Source: an uncultured Verrucomicrobiota bacterium (GTDB lineage: Bacteria; Verrucomicrobiota; Verrucomicrobiia; Opitutales; Opitutaceae). Taken from it: DNA of 56,727 bases. Location: the NCBI GenBank assembly GCA_903904685.1, contig CAIVDS010000049.1, forward strand, positions 1-56,727. The letters run 5' to 3'. A model generated the notes under the pieces. That model was given only the letters and a program-made list of their open reading frames with translations, ran no database searches and was not told the DNA's origin. The position numbers were made by a program, and so were the translations under genes. Below, piece after piece: positions 31,535-40,745 of this stretch (position 1 is the stretch's first letter; each line of letters opens with the position of its first letter).

Positions 31535-33061
31535 ATGTTCACCCATCTTCTTCTGTTCTCCATCGTGGCCCCTCTCGCGGCTGCGGCGGTGATCTCCGCA
31601 GGTCTCCCTGTGCGCATTGCCAAGGTTGCCGCTGCCCTTGGTTTCGCGTTGCCCGCGCTCATCGCGTTGCACGCCTGGTATCACTTCGCCGAATCCGCGC
31701 AGGATCATGGCTATGCGTTCCTCGCCAAATACGACACCGGCCTCCAGAGCCTTGGCATCAAGCTCACGCTGGGACTGAACGGCATCGCGCTTCCGCTCTT
31801 CGTGCTTGCCGGTCTGGTCGGTCTCGCCGCCGGACTCTACGCAATCCAGTCCAACGCCGAACGGCTCAAGACCTACCTCGTCCTTCTGCTCGTCATGCAA
31901 GGTGGACTCATGGGTGTTTTTGCCAGTGTCGATATTTTCTTCTTCTATTTCTTTCACGAACTCGCGCTCATCCCGACCTTCATCATGGTAGGCATCTGGG
32001 GCGGACGTGACCGCAGCTACGCCGCGATGAAGATGACCATTTACCTCACGCTCGGCGCGATGCTTTCGCTGATCGGTCTGATCGCCATCTATTATAAGAG
32101 CCACGTCGACAGTTTCGACCTCATCACCCTGCGCGAAGAACTGCTCGCCAACGGCCTCAAGGCCGGTGTGCAAAACAATATTTTCGGCCTTCTGATGTTC
32201 GGCTTCGGTATTCTCGTTTCACTCTGGCCGTTTCACACGTGGGCTCCTCTCGGCTACGGCGCCGCTCCCAGTTCGGCTGCCATGCTCCATGCCGGCGTGC
32301 TCAAAAAATTCGGTCTCTATGGCCTGATCCAGATCGCGCTGCCGCTGCTTCCCTTGGGTGCGGCCCACTGGGCGTGGACGCTCGCCGTGCTGGCCGTTGT
32401 CGGCAACATCATGGTCATCGGGTTCATAACCATCGCCCAGCGCGACCTCAAGCAACTCGTCGGTTACAGCTCGGTCATGCATATGGGCTACGCCTTCCTC
32501 GGCATTGCTACGTTCACGGCGGCCGGCATTGGCGGCGTTGTCATCATGATGGTGGCGCACGGCTTCTCGGTCGCGCTGCTGTTCCTGCTTTCGACAAGCA
32601 TCTACCACCGCACGCAGACTTTCGACATGACGGAAATGGGCGGGCTCGCGCAAAAGACCCCGGTGCTCGCGGCGTTCTTCGTCACCGCCACCATGGCCAG
32701 CATCGGTCTGCCGGGTTTTGCCAATTTCTGGGGCGAACTGACGATCTTCGTGGCGGCGTGGAAATTCTCCCCGCTCCTTACCGTGCTCGCCATTTCCGGT
32801 GTGATCATCTCGGCCGTTTACGGACTGCGTTCGGCCGCCCGCGTGTTCTTCGGCCAGCCGACCGAGGCCTTCGCCAAGGTATCCGCTGAAAAACCTCCGG
32901 TGGATCTTGTCTGGAGCGAAAAGTTCCCGGCGCTGATCTTGATCGTCGCACTCCTGTTCATCGGTTTCTGGCCGAAATCGATTTCCACGCCGCTCAATTC
33001 CGCGCTCGGGGTGATCTATCCCGCGCCCACGGCCCAGCTTCCCGCTGACAACGCCAAATAA
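31535..33061 (+). CDS. nuoM: NADH-quinone oxidoreductase subunit M
   Basis: A 508-residue antiporter-like subunit of about 14 helices. FHELALIPTFIMVGIWGGRDR carries the conserved Glu, and DLKQLVGYSSVMHMGY and the GFANFWGELTIF block are typical of NuoM. In place of the common LPDAH loop it has HTWAPLGYGAAPSSAAMLHA, a normal variant. It lies 18 bases after nuoL and 14 before nuoN and forms one of three proton-pumping modules. Confidence 0.95.
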   Translation: MFTHLLLFSIVAPLAAAAVISAGLPVRIAKVAAALGFALPALIALHAWYHFAESAQDHGYAFLAKYDTGLQSLGIKLTLGLNGIALPLFVLAGLVGLAAGLYAIQSNAERLKTYLVLLLVMQGGLMGVFASVDIFFFYFFHELALIPTFIMVGIWGGRDRSYAAMKMTIYLTLGAMLSLIGLIAIYYKSHVDSFDLITLREELLANGLKAGVQNNIFGLLMFGFGILVSLWPFHTWAPLGYGAAPSSAAMLHAGVLKKFGLYGLIQIALPLLPLGAAHWAWTLAVLAVVGNIMVIGFITIAQRDLKQLVGYSSVMHMGYAFLGIATFTAAGIGGVVIMMVAHGFSVALLFLLSTSIYHRTQTFDMTEMGGLAQKTPVLAAFFVTATMASIGLPGFANFWGELTIFVAAWKFSPLLTVLAISGVIISAVYGLRSAARVFFGQPTEAFAKVSAEKPPVDLVWSEKFPALILIVALLFIGFWPKSISTPLNSALGVIYPAPTAQLPADNAK

Positions 33062-33075
33062 ACCGTTTTCCCGCG

Positions 33076-34614
33076 ATGCCTCATCTCGATATTCTCAAGG
33101 CCGCCGCCTCCTCCAACCAGTGGATGGCGATTTACCCCGAGCTTCTGCTCGGCAGTCTCGCCCTGGTGCTGCTTGCGCTGGAGATCATCCTGCCAAAGAA
33201 GCAGCATGCTGTCATTCCCTCGGTGGCGATCATCGGCCAGATTGGCGTGCTGATCTGGTTGGCTTTCAATTTCCACACGGTTTTCCTCAAGCCGGAGCAT
33301 GCCTATACGTTCAGCGGCCTGCTGCATCACTCAGAAGTGGGGCAGTTCATGCGGGTGTTTTTCCTGCTCGCCTCGATTCTCGTATGCGTGCTCGGCACCA
33401 TCGCGCTGGCAAAGCAGAAAATGCCGCGCATCGAGTTTTTCCACATCGTCCTCGTGGTGTCGGCGGCGATGATGCTGCTCGCCCAGAGCAACAACTTTAT
33501 CCTGCTCTTTGTCGCGCTGGAGACGGTCACGGTCGGTTTTTATATTCTCGTCAGTTATTTCCGCACCAACCCGCTTTCACTGGAAGCCGGCCTGAAATAT
33601 CTGATCATGGGCGCCCTTAGCTCGGGCCTGCTCCTTTTCGGCATCGTTCTGCTCTACGGCGTGGCGGGCAATCCTACGCTCCCCGGTTCCTCCGCCAACC
33701 CGATGGACTTTACGGCGCTGCACACGTTCCTGCTGGCCAATCCCAACAACTTCCTCGCCAGCATCGGCATCGTCCTTGTGCTCTCCGGAGTGGCCTTCAA
33801 GATCGGCGCGGTTCCGTTCCAAATCTGGATTCCCGACGTTTATCAAGGTGCTCCTACGCCGGTGACGGCCTTCCTCGCCGTCGCCTCCAAGGCCGCCGGT
33901 TTCTCCCTGCTGCTCATTCTCACCCAGAATGTTTTCACGCCCTACGAAAAACTGACCACGCCTGTGCTCGCGATCATGGCGGCGGCGACGATTCTTTTCG
34001 GCAATCTCGCGGCCCTCACCCAGCATAACGTCAAGCGACTCATCGGTCTTTCCGGCGTGTCGCACGCCGGTTATCTGCTTATCGGCGTGGTGGCCGCCGG
34101 CAGCCAGCCTCTCGCGATCGGTGCGATTTATTTCTACCTTTTCGCCTACCTGCTGGCATCGTTTGCGGTGTTCGGCGTCATGACGCACGTCGCCGGCGGT
34201 GACGATGCGGATCAGGATCTCGCGCACTATTCCGACCTCGCCAAGACGCATCCCTTCCTCGGCGCGGTGCTGGCCATCGGCCTCGGTTCGCTGGCGGGCA
34301 TCCCACCGCTCGCGGGGTTCATGGGTAAGCTGCTCATCTTTGTCGCCGCCTTCAAGGCCGGCCTCCACGTCCTGCTGGTGGTGGCGATCGTGGGCGTGGT
34401 GATCTCGATCTACTACTACTTCGGCTGGATCAAGGCCGCGTTCTTTGAGACTTGGCGCGCGCCTTTGCTGGAGGGTGAAACCGATCTCCGTCCCATGTGC
34501 ACGCCGGTGGGCATCATGGCGGGGGTTGCGCTTGCCATGCTGGCGCTCGCCACGGTGGTCCTCGGATGCTATCAGGGGGCCTTTGGCGACTGGCTGCTTG
34601 CGCTCAAGTTTTGA
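33076..34614 (+). CDS. nuoN: NADH-quinone oxidoreductase subunit N
   Basis: 512 residues, the third antiporter-like subunit and last gene of the operon. IPDVYQGAPTPVTAFLAVASKAAGF and the NVKRLIGLSGVSHAGY helix are diagnostic. No clear intrinsic terminator follows in the 31 bases before the esterase gene, so readthrough into that gene is possible. Confidence 0.94.
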   Translation: MPHLDILKAAASSNQWMAIYPELLLGSLALVLLALEIILPKKQHAVIPSVAIIGQIGVLIWLAFNFHTVFLKPEHAYTFSGLLHHSEVGQFMRVFFLLASILVCVLGTIALAKQKMPRIEFFHIVLVVSAAMMLLAQSNNFILLFVALETVTVGFYILVSYFRTNPLSLEAGLKYLIMGALSSGLLLFGIVLLYGVAGNPTLPGSSANPMDFTALHTFLLANPNNFLASIGIVLVLSGVAFKIGAVPFQIWIPDVYQGAPTPVTAFLAVASKAAGFSLLLILTQNVFTPYEKLTTPVLAIMAAATILFGNLAALTQHNVKRLIGLSGVSHAGYLLIGVVAAGSQPLAIGAIYFYLFAYLLASFAVFGVMTHVAGGDDADQDLAHYSDLAKTHPFLGAVLAIGLGSLAGIPPLAGFMGKLLIFVAAFKAGLHVLLVVAIVGVVISIYYYFGWIKAAFFETWRAPLLEGETDLRPMCTPVGIMAGVALAMLALATVVLGCYQGAFGDWLLALKF

Positions 34615-34645
34615 CCTTTCCGCGCCGGGCCCAGGTCTTCTGTAA

Positions 34646-35713
34646 ATGACAACACCCCTTTGCGCGGTCTTTTGTGTTATCCTGACGATTGCTGCATTTG
34701 TCGGAGATGATTTGAAAGCCGCCGATGCCGTCCCCATTATGAATCCGATAGCATTCTCCGGTCGCTGGGATCTACGTTCGCCTGCGCGAGCGATCACCGT
34801 GAATAGCGGCAGCTACTTCCGGGTCCGTTTCTCCGGCCCTTCCATCACTGCGAATTTTGATCTCTCCCTGAATAAAGAGCCCTTTCCTACTATCGCTTGG
34901 CGAATCGACGAGGGTGACTGGAAGGAATCTGAAATTGCTGGAAAGGTCGGTCTGACTGACGGTCTGCCCAATGGATCTCATACCTTATGGCTGATGGTTC
35001 GAGGGCTCGATGAGCACCAGAATCGATGGACGACGCCCTTGGTGGGAAGCGTCACATTCATCGGGTTGGATCTGCCCAAAGGAGGCAAACTACTGCCGCC
35101 GCTCGAAGCTTGGACTAAGCCCGCGCTGAAGCTCGAATTTCTCGGCGACAGCATCACCGAGGGGGTGCTGGTTCAGGCTGGTGGACGGGGTGTTGGGAAA
35201 AATAGCTGGCCATGGCAGACGGACGCCTTGCATTCCTATGCCTGCCGGACCGCCATGCTATTGAGCGCCGCTTGGCGACAGGTGGGCTTTGGAGCCACCG
35301 GTATCAACCACGGGGGAAGCGGCGGAGCCTTGAGCGCCCTGAAAACCTTTGATTATTTCTATCAAGGTTGCCCGCGCGATGGCTGGCAGCCCGACGTGGT
35401 CGTTATCAACCAAGGCACCAACGATGCCGGTGCTCCGTCTGAGGCGTATGCTCTTCTTTATGCGAAATACCTCGCGCTGGTGAGGCAGGCTTATCCGAAG
35501 GCAAAAATCGCGGCCGTCCGGCCCTTTGGCGGCGCGCAGGCAGCGAGCATCAGTCAGGAAGTGTCAAAGGCCCGTGAGAAGGGGGATCACGCTGTTTATT
35601 ACATTGATACGACGGGCTGGTATTCCGGCCCTCTTCATCCCGGAGCCGCCGCCAGCATCGGTCTCGCCGACAAATTGGCTGCCGCGCTTAAATCCGAAGT
35701 GCTCGGTCCGTAA
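34646..35713 (+). CDS. SGNH-family esterase, CE2-like carbohydrate deacetylase
   Basis: 355 residues with an N-terminal secretion signal (about 1-26), a beta-sandwich-like domain (about 30-145) and a C-terminal SGNH hydrolase domain. The nucleophile is Ser169 in FLGDSITEG, the GTND block (NQGTNDAG) follows and the catalytic His331 is in GPLHPG. The aspartate normally three residues before this His is not there. The two-domain architecture and lack of the Asp resemble carbohydrate esterase family 2, some members of which work with a Ser-His dyad. The likely role is deacetylation of plant polysaccharides outside the cytoplasm. It is less GC-rich than nuo and was probably not originally part of that operon. 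Confidence 0.75.
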   Translation: MTTPLCAVFCVILTIAAFVGDDLKAADAVPIMNPIAFSGRWDLRSPARAITVNSGSYFRVRFSGPSITANFDLSLNKEPFPTIAWRIDEGDWKESEIAGKVGLTDGLPNGSHTLWLMVRGLDEHQNRWTTPLVGSVTFIGLDLPKGGKLLPPLEAWTKPALKLEFLGDSITEGVLVQAGGRGVGKNSWPWQTDALHSYACRTAMLLSAAWRQVGFGATGINHGGSGGALSALKTFDYFYQGCPRDGWQPDVVVINQGTNDAGAPSEAYALLYAKYLALVRQAYPKAKIAAVRPFGGAQAASISQEVSKAREKGDHAVYYIDTTGWYSGPLHPGAAASIGLADKLAAALKSEVLGP

Positions 35714-35788
35714 AGCTGTCCTGAAAGGCAGGACGAGTCGTTGATCCGAAGCTGGCAGAATGTGTTTCAGCGGTCGGGTTTGAAATAT

Positions 35789-35814
35789 CACATTCAAATT
35801 GATTCTTGAATGTG
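35789..35814. terminator. Perfect inverted repeat between convergent genes
   Basis: Nine-base arms CACATTCAA (35789-35797) and TTGAATGTG (35806-35814) flank an 8-base loop. It lies between the esterase gene and the convergent end of pdhC, where a bidirectional terminator would be useful. The stem is AT-rich and no T-run follows, so a protein-binding site is also possible. Confidence 0.4.
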
Positions 35815-35866
35815 TCGGTCTGCTGCGAAATCCGCACGGGAACATGTCGCGTTCAGGTCGTCATCC

Positions 35867-37168
35867 TCACACCAGCAGCAGCGCGGGGCTTTCCAGGATG
35901 ACCTTAAGGGCGGCGAGGAACTGCGCACCGACGGCGCCGTCCACCACGCGGTGGTCGGCGGAAAGGGTCAGCGTAAGCGTCTGACCGACGACGATCCGGC
36001 CATTCTTCACCACCGGCTTCGCGACCGTGGCGCCGACGCCGAGAATGGCGGCGTTGGGCGGGTTGATGATCGCGTAAAACTTCGGGATGCCCATCATTCC
36101 GAGGTTGGACACGCAGAAAGTGCCGCCGGTAAACTGATCGGGCTTGAGCTTTTTGTCCTTGGCCAGTTTGCCGAGGGATTTGGCCTCGGTGCTGATCTGG
36201 AAGATGGATTTGTCGTGGGCGTCTTTCACCACGGGGGTGATGAGGCCGTCGGGCAGAGCGACGGCGAAGGAGACGTGGGCGGCGCCGTGATAGCGGACGT
36301 GCGAGCCTTCCCAAGACGCGTTGACATCGGGAACCCGGCGGAGGGCCTCGGCGCTGCCTTTGAGGATGAAATCGTTGACGGAGAGTTTAACGCCGGCCTT
36401 TTCGAGGCCTTGGTTGAGCTGCTCGCGGAGGGCAAGGAGAGGTTCGGCATCGATCTCGATGTCGAGGTAGAAGTGTGGGATGGCGGTCTTCGACTCGATC
36501 AGGCGCTTGGCGATGATGCCGCGCAGGGTGGAGACGGCGACGGCGCGTTCTTCTTGGATCGGGCCTTTGGAGCCGACTGCGCCGCCGGCAAAGGAGGCGT
36601 TGCCACCGGACTTCGCCGCGGGGCCGGCTTTGGCGGAACTGGATTTTTCGGCGGCAAGGATGTCTTCGCGAATGATGCGTCCGTGGGGGCCGGTGCCTTT
36701 GATCAGGGAGGAATCGATGCCTTTTTCGGAGGCGAGCTTCTTGGCGAGAGGGGAAATCTTCAGGCGGTCGCCGAGGGCGACGGGAGCGGTCGGAGCGACG
36801 GCGGGTTGCGCGGCAACCGGAGCCGGGGAGGCGGCGTGAACAGGGGCGGGAGTTTCCTGTTTGGGCGCGGCCGACCTGGGGGCAGCGGGGACGGCGATGG
36901 GCGCGGCGGCGGGGATGACGACTTTTTCGCCGGGCTTGCCGACGGCGCAGAGAGGGGCGCCGAGCGCGACCTGGGAACCGGCGGGAGAGAAGATTTTAAG
37001 GAGGGTGCCGTCGAAAAAGCACTCAAGCTCCATGGTCGCCTTGTCGGTTTCGACTTCGGCAAGCATGTCGCCGGACTTGACGACGTCTCCTTCTTTTTTG
37101 AGCCATTTTGCCAGCGTGCCCACCGTCATGGTGTCGCTGAGTTTCGGCATTTCGATGATGTTAGCCAT
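35867..37168 (-). CDS. pdhC: Pyruvate dehydrogenase E2, dihydrolipoamide acetyltransferase
   Basis: 433 residues in three domains. The lipoyl domain (1-75) carries the lipoyl lysine Lys43 in ETDKATME. A peripheral subunit-binding domain (about 140-180) has SPLAKKLASEKGID. The catalytic domain ends with DHRVVDG, containing the active His405. Between them lie Ala/Pro-rich linkers that make a swinging arm. E2 transfers the acetyl group to CoA. It is third in pdhA-pdhB-pdhC; the E3 gene is not in the window. Pyruvate specificity is inferred from neighbours; a branched-chain or acetoin enzyme is less likely. Confidence 0.9.
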   Translation of the reverse strand: MANIIEMPKLSDTMTVGTLAKWLKKEGDVVKSGDMLAEVETDKATMELECFFDGTLLKIFSPAGSQVALGAPLCAVGKPGEKVVIPAAAPIAVPAAPRSAAPKQETPAPVHAASPAPVAAQPAVAPTAPVALGDRLKISPLAKKLASEKGIDSSLIKGTGPHGRIIREDILAAEKSSSAKAGPAAKSGGNASFAGGAVGSKGPIQEERAVAVSTLRGIIAKRLIESKTAIPHFYLDIEIDAEPLLALREQLNQGLEKAGVKLSVNDFILKGSAEALRRVPDVNASWEGSHVRYHGAAHVSFAVALPDGLITPVVKDAHDKSIFQISTEAKSLGKLAKDKKLKPDQFTGGTFCVSNLGMMGIPKFYAIINPPNAAILGVGATVAKPVVKNGRIVVGQTLTLTLSADHRVVDGAVGAQFLAALKVILESPALLLV

Positions 37169-37192
37169 GGGGAAGGTTGAGAGCGGGCAGGT

Positions 37193-38173
37193 TTAGGCGA
37201 CGGCGGCGAGGGCGGCCTTGAGAACGCGCTGAGGGTTGGGCAGCTGTTCGGTTTCGACGGGCGGGCTGTAGATCGCGGGGGCGTCGATGGTGGCTAGGCG
37301 GTGGATCGGGCCGTCGAGATCGTCGAAAGCTTCGCGCTGGATCATGAAGGCGAGTTGCGAGCCGACGCTGGCGAAGGGTTTTTGTTCTTCGACGATGAGG
37401 ACGCGGTGGGTCTTTTTAACCGAGGCGAGCACAGTGTCGATATCGAGCGGACGGATGGTGCGGAGGTCAATCACCTCGACGGAGATGTCATGGTCATTTT
37501 CGAGGATTTCGGCGGCGGCGAGGGAGTGGAGGACGCAGCGGCCGTAGGTGACGATGGTGAGGTCGATGCCCTGGCGTTTCACGTCGGCGAGGCCGAGGGG
37601 AATGAGCAGTTCGGGATCTGCGGAGACCTCGCCTTTCTCACCGTAGAGAATGGTGTTCTCAAGAAACATGACCGGGTCGTTGTCGCGGATGGCGGACTTA
37701 AGCAGACCTTTGGCGTCGGCGGCGGTGGCAGGGACGACGACCTTGATGCCGGGGTGGTTGGCGAGGACGTTTTCCGGGGTGTGCGAATGAGTGGCCCCGA
37801 CGTTGGTGCCGCCATTGGCCGGGCCGCGGATAACGATGGGACAGTTGATGAGGCCGCCGCTCATGTAGCGGACGTTGGCGGCGTTGTTGAGGATTTGGTC
37901 GAAGGCGACGGAGTAGAACGACCAGAACATGAGCTCCATCACGGGACGGATGCCGAGCATGGAGGCACCGACGCCCATGCCGATGAAGCCGGCTTCTGAA
38001 ATGGGGGTGTCAACGATGCGCTTGGGACCGAATTTTTCGAGGAGGCCTTCGGAGACCTTGTAGGCGCCGTGGAACTGGGCGACTTCCTCGCCCATGAGGA
38101 CGACGTTTTCGTCGCGTGCGAGTTCCTCGGAGAGAGCGGCGCGGATAGCTTCGCGGTAGGTGAGAACAGCCAT
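37193..38173 (-). CDS. pdhB: Pyruvate dehydrogenase E1 component beta subunit
   Basis: 326 residues of the transketolase-like E1 beta family. Visible blocks include VVLMGEEVAQFHGAYKVSEGL, with the catalytic-site Glu, ADTPISEAGF-type sequence (VDTPISEAGFIG) and RGPANGGTNVGATHS. The start at 38173 (MAVLTYREA) is the family's usual one; the open frame reaches 38224 but adds 17 residues of atypical sequence. With E1 alpha it decarboxylates pyruvate using thiamine diphosphate. It lies 51 bases after pdhA and 24 before pdhC. Confidence 0.93.
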   Translation of the reverse strand: MAVLTYREAIRAALSEELARDENVVLMGEEVAQFHGAYKVSEGLLEKFGPKRIVDTPISEAGFIGMGVGASMLGIRPVMELMFWSFYSVAFDQILNNAANVRYMSGGLINCPIVIRGPANGGTNVGATHSHTPENVLANHPGIKVVVPATAADAKGLLKSAIRDNDPVMFLENTILYGEKGEVSADPELLIPLGLADVKRQGIDLTIVTYGRCVLHSLAAAEILENDHDISVEVIDLRTIRPLDIDTVLASVKKTHRVLIVEEQKPFASVGSQLAFMIQREAFDDLDGPIHRLATIDAPAIYSPPVETEQLPNPQRVLKAALAAVA

Positions 38174-38224
38174 TGGAAATTTGCGTTTTTTATTTACGAC
38201 TTCAGATTTCTCGGAGTGCCGCAT

Positions 38225-39337
38225 TCAGTCGAAGAAGAGCCGGCCTTTCGAGGTGCGCCGGTCGGGGTGGTCGCTTTCCCAGTAAACATCCTTTTGGATG
38301 TCATCGGTGGTGGGGAAGGGGCTTGCCTCGGCAAAATCGGCGGCGAGATCGGCCTCGGCCTTTGCCTCGGTGTCGATCTGTTCGACGAAAACATCAGTGA
38401 GAACGCCTTCGGCAATGAGCTTTTGCTGGAAAACCTGGATGGGATCCTTGGTGCGGCGGTATTCCTCGATCTCGTCGCGGGTGCGGTAGGTCTTGTCGGG
38501 GTCGGCGACGGAGTGGCCGCGGTAACGGTAGGTGTCGATCTCCACGACGGAGGGCTTGGACTCGTCGCGGGCGAGTTTAAGGAACTTGTCCATCGTGGCG
38601 CGGACCTCGTAGATGTCGTGACCGAAGCATGTGCCCCAGTTCATGCCGTAGGCCTCGGCGCGCTGGGCGAGACCGGGGCCGGCGGAGGAACGATCTTGGC
38701 TGGTCCCCATGGAATAACCGTTATTCTCGACGACGAAGATCACAGGGAGATCCCAAAGAGCTGCGAGATTGTAGGCTTCGTGCACGGCACCTTGGTTGAC
38801 CGCACCATCACCCATGAAAGCCATCGAGGCACCTTTGAGCCCCCTGTATTTGAGTGCGTAGGCGAGTCCGGTTCCGAGCGGGATTTGTCCGCCGACAATA
38901 CCGTGACCGCCCCAGTAGTTAAGAGAGGGTGCGAAGTAGTGCATGGAACCCCCTTTGCCTTTGGAGCAACCAGTGACTTTGCCGTAAAGTTCGGCCATGA
39001 GGGCTTTCGTATCCATGCCGACGGCGATGGCGTGACCATGGTCACGGTAGGCGGTGATGACATGGTCGTTCTTGCCCATGAGAGAGCAGCAACCGACGGC
39101 CACGGCTTCTTGGCCGATGTAGAGATGGAGGAAGCCACCGATCTTTTTACCTTGATAGGCGCGTAGGCTGCGTTCCTCAAACCGACGGATGCGCAACATC
39201 TTGCGATAGAGATCGATTCTCTCGCCTTTGGTTAGATCTGCGTTGATCTGGGCTTGTGCGAATGAGCTGCCAATGGGGGCGGCATCCTTCTTTTCAATGG
39301 TGGAGGTGGCTTTTTTGCTCACAGGAAATGCATTCAA
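38225..39337 (-). CDS. pdhA: Pyruvate dehydrogenase E1 component alpha subunit
   Basis: 370 residues. The thiamine-diphosphate motif is GDGAVNQGAVHEAYNLAALW followed by VVENN (GDG to NN spacing as in the family), and the phosphorylation-loop-like region YRYRGHSVADPDKTYR is conserved. The N-terminal 35 residues are a charged, probably flexible extension. It is first in its operon, so the promoter should lie in the roughly 100 AT-rich bases upstream of 39337. The alpha/beta type of E1 is found in Gram-positives, alpha-proteobacteria and mitochondria, unlike the single-chain E. coli enzyme. Confidence 0.94.
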   Translation of the reverse strand: MNAFPVSKKATSTIEKKDAAPIGSSFAQAQINADLTKGERIDLYRKMLRIRRFEERSLRAYQGKKIGGFLHLYIGQEAVAVGCCSLMGKNDHVITAYRDHGHAIAVGMDTKALMAELYGKVTGCSKGKGGSMHYFAPSLNYWGGHGIVGGQIPLGTGLAYALKYRGLKGASMAFMGDGAVNQGAVHEAYNLAALWDLPVIFVVENNGYSMGTSQDRSSAGPGLAQRAEAYGMNWGTCFGHDIYEVRATMDKFLKLARDESKPSVVEIDTYRYRGHSVADPDKTYRTRDEIEEYRRTKDPIQVFQQKLIAEGVLTDVFVEQIDTEAKAEADLAADFAEASPFPTTDDIQKDVYWESDHPDRRTSKGRLFFD

Positions 39338-39439
39338 ACAGTTTAAAATTCGGAGTGTTCGTCAGAAGCTTAATAAATCAAGTGTTTACTAGGCTTGAGC
39401 AGTTTTCGAAATGGTGGGTGGACGGCTTTTGAACGTGTG

Positions 39440-39964
39440 TCACTGATGCTCCGACGATTGATGAGGCGTGATCTGTTCCACTTCCACGTGCGCTGCTGGC
39501 CCTTGAGTGCAGTCCAAACGTAACGCGACGAAGCTGTCGTGATAGCGATCGTAAATCGGCCACAAGGCCGTGCGGTCAGTCTCCGGCAAAGGCAGGATGC
39601 TGACGTTATTTCTGGAGAAAAATCCAAAGCGCCCCTCTTTCATGACTGGGGGTAGCACATTGATCGGACGCCGACATTTGAAGAGAAATAGCAGCCAATG
39701 GGCGGCGCCTTCGTAGGCTTTTTCCGCCACCATGGAGAAGAGATGCAGATCGGATGTCGTGATAACGTGGCCGGTTTCCTCGTGGGTTTCACGAATGGCG
39801 CACTCGAAGGGGGATTCACCGGTCGAGGTTTCAAGCTTCCCGCCGATGGGGCTCCATGAACCGAGATTGGGCGGCTTGGCGCGCAACAGCAACAGATGTT
39901 CGCCGCTGTCATTGTTCATGAAGACAAGCACGGCGATTTTGTAGTCGAGAAGAGGTTCCATCAA
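39440..39964 (-). CDS. Nudix hydrolase
   Basis: 174 residues with a full Nudix box, GX5EX7REUXEEXGU, reading GGKLETSTGE to ETHEETGH (about residues 41-66). These enzymes hydrolyse nucleoside diphosphates linked to another group, and the substrate cannot be told from the sequence. It has two adjacent start codons (39964 and 39961). It is transcribed away from the pilus-like block, leaving about 85 bases for divergent promoters. It may be co-oriented with pdhA but is separated by about 100 bases. Confidence 0.85.
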   Translation of the reverse strand: MMEPLLDYKIAVLVFMNNDSGEHLLLLRAKPPNLGSWSPIGGKLETSTGESPFECAIRETHEETGHVITTSDLHLFSMVAEKAYEGAAHWLLFLFKCRRPINVLPPVMKEGRFGFFSRNNVSILPLPETDRTALWPIYDRYHDSFVALRLDCTQGPAAHVEVEQITPHQSSEHQ

Positions 39965-40048
39965 AAAGAGAGAATAGAAAATACGTGAACGAAGACTTTT
40001 AGCGTGACGGGCGCGTAGAGATGCTCAATGTTTTGTTATTCCCCTAGC

Positions 40049-40681
40049 ATGAAATCCCTCACAAGTCGTGTTCTCTTGTATGTGGTGGCCCTCTCGGCCG
40101 TCGCGCCTGCTTTTTCCCAGACCCCTCCGCCCCCGGTTATCGAGGTGTCCAGCGTTAAGTTCAACTCCGTCCACGTGGGCGGTTCCTCCGATGTTTGGTA
40201 TGAGGTTGAGATTGGAATCCAAGGTCGCCCTGGCTCCGCTGCGAACAACAAGCAGTTCATCAACCGCGTCAAGGTCACGCTCAACCTAGGTGTGTTCAGC
40301 GTGAAGGCTCCTGTCGGAGTCAAAATTCCAGACACCTACTACCGAGCCTCAGCCGAGGCGGTTGCCATTGAGGCAACGGGTAGCAAGATGGCTTTTCGTT
40401 TCTATTTGCCTCCCGAGATAGTCAAGCGCGACCAACTCACCGGCGACCAGAAGTTCTATTCTGTCGAACTCAGTGCTGATGGGAAAACTTTGCCGCCCAC
40501 CAAGACAAGCGTGTCGTTCGCCACACTGGGCACCTCGCAGGCGCTGGACAGCTTTCGCGCCAAGATATCATCCGATGCCTCGGTCAACGATGGTATTCTC
40601 GTGCCGCAGTATCTGACTCTTTTCGCCTTCGATACGTCGCGACCCGGCCCCTCTTTTATTCGCAGCGAAGGTGTCCGTTAA
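40049..40681 (+). CDS. Secreted protein, Amuc_1102-like, first gene of secretin block
   Basis: 210 residues from ATG 40049; an earlier ATG (40028) would add seven residues before the signal sequence. An N-terminal signal peptide (about 1-24) ends at a likely site after SAVAPAFS. The rest is predicted mostly beta, and I find no catalytic motif. Position, signal, size and beta-rich character match the protein at the start of the Akkermansia Amuc_1098-1102 locus (Amuc_1102), with which I identify it by gene order rather than by alignment. It probably stays in the periplasm or outer membrane, associated with the pilus-like machine that follows. Confidence 0.6.
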   Translation: MKSLTSRVLLYVVALSAVAPAFSQTPPPPVIEVSSVKFNSVHVGGSSDVWYEVEIGIQGRPGSAANNKQFINRVKVTLNLGVFSVKAPVGVKIPDTYYRASAEAVAIEATGSKMAFRFYLPPEIVKRDQLTGDQKFYSVELSADGKTLPPTKTSVSFATLGTSQALDSFRAKISSDASVNDGILVPQYLTLFAFDTSRPGPSFIRSEGVR

Positions 40682-40745
40682 GCATCCGTGATGAAATTCG
40701 GCTTGCCCGCATTGCACGGTTCTGAAATCGACTCATCTCTTCCCT

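Noticed and set aside
30128-32173. 681-codon - strand frame opposite nuoL and nuoM
   Set aside because: Shadow frame; highly charged, no domain, and it spans two well supported genes.
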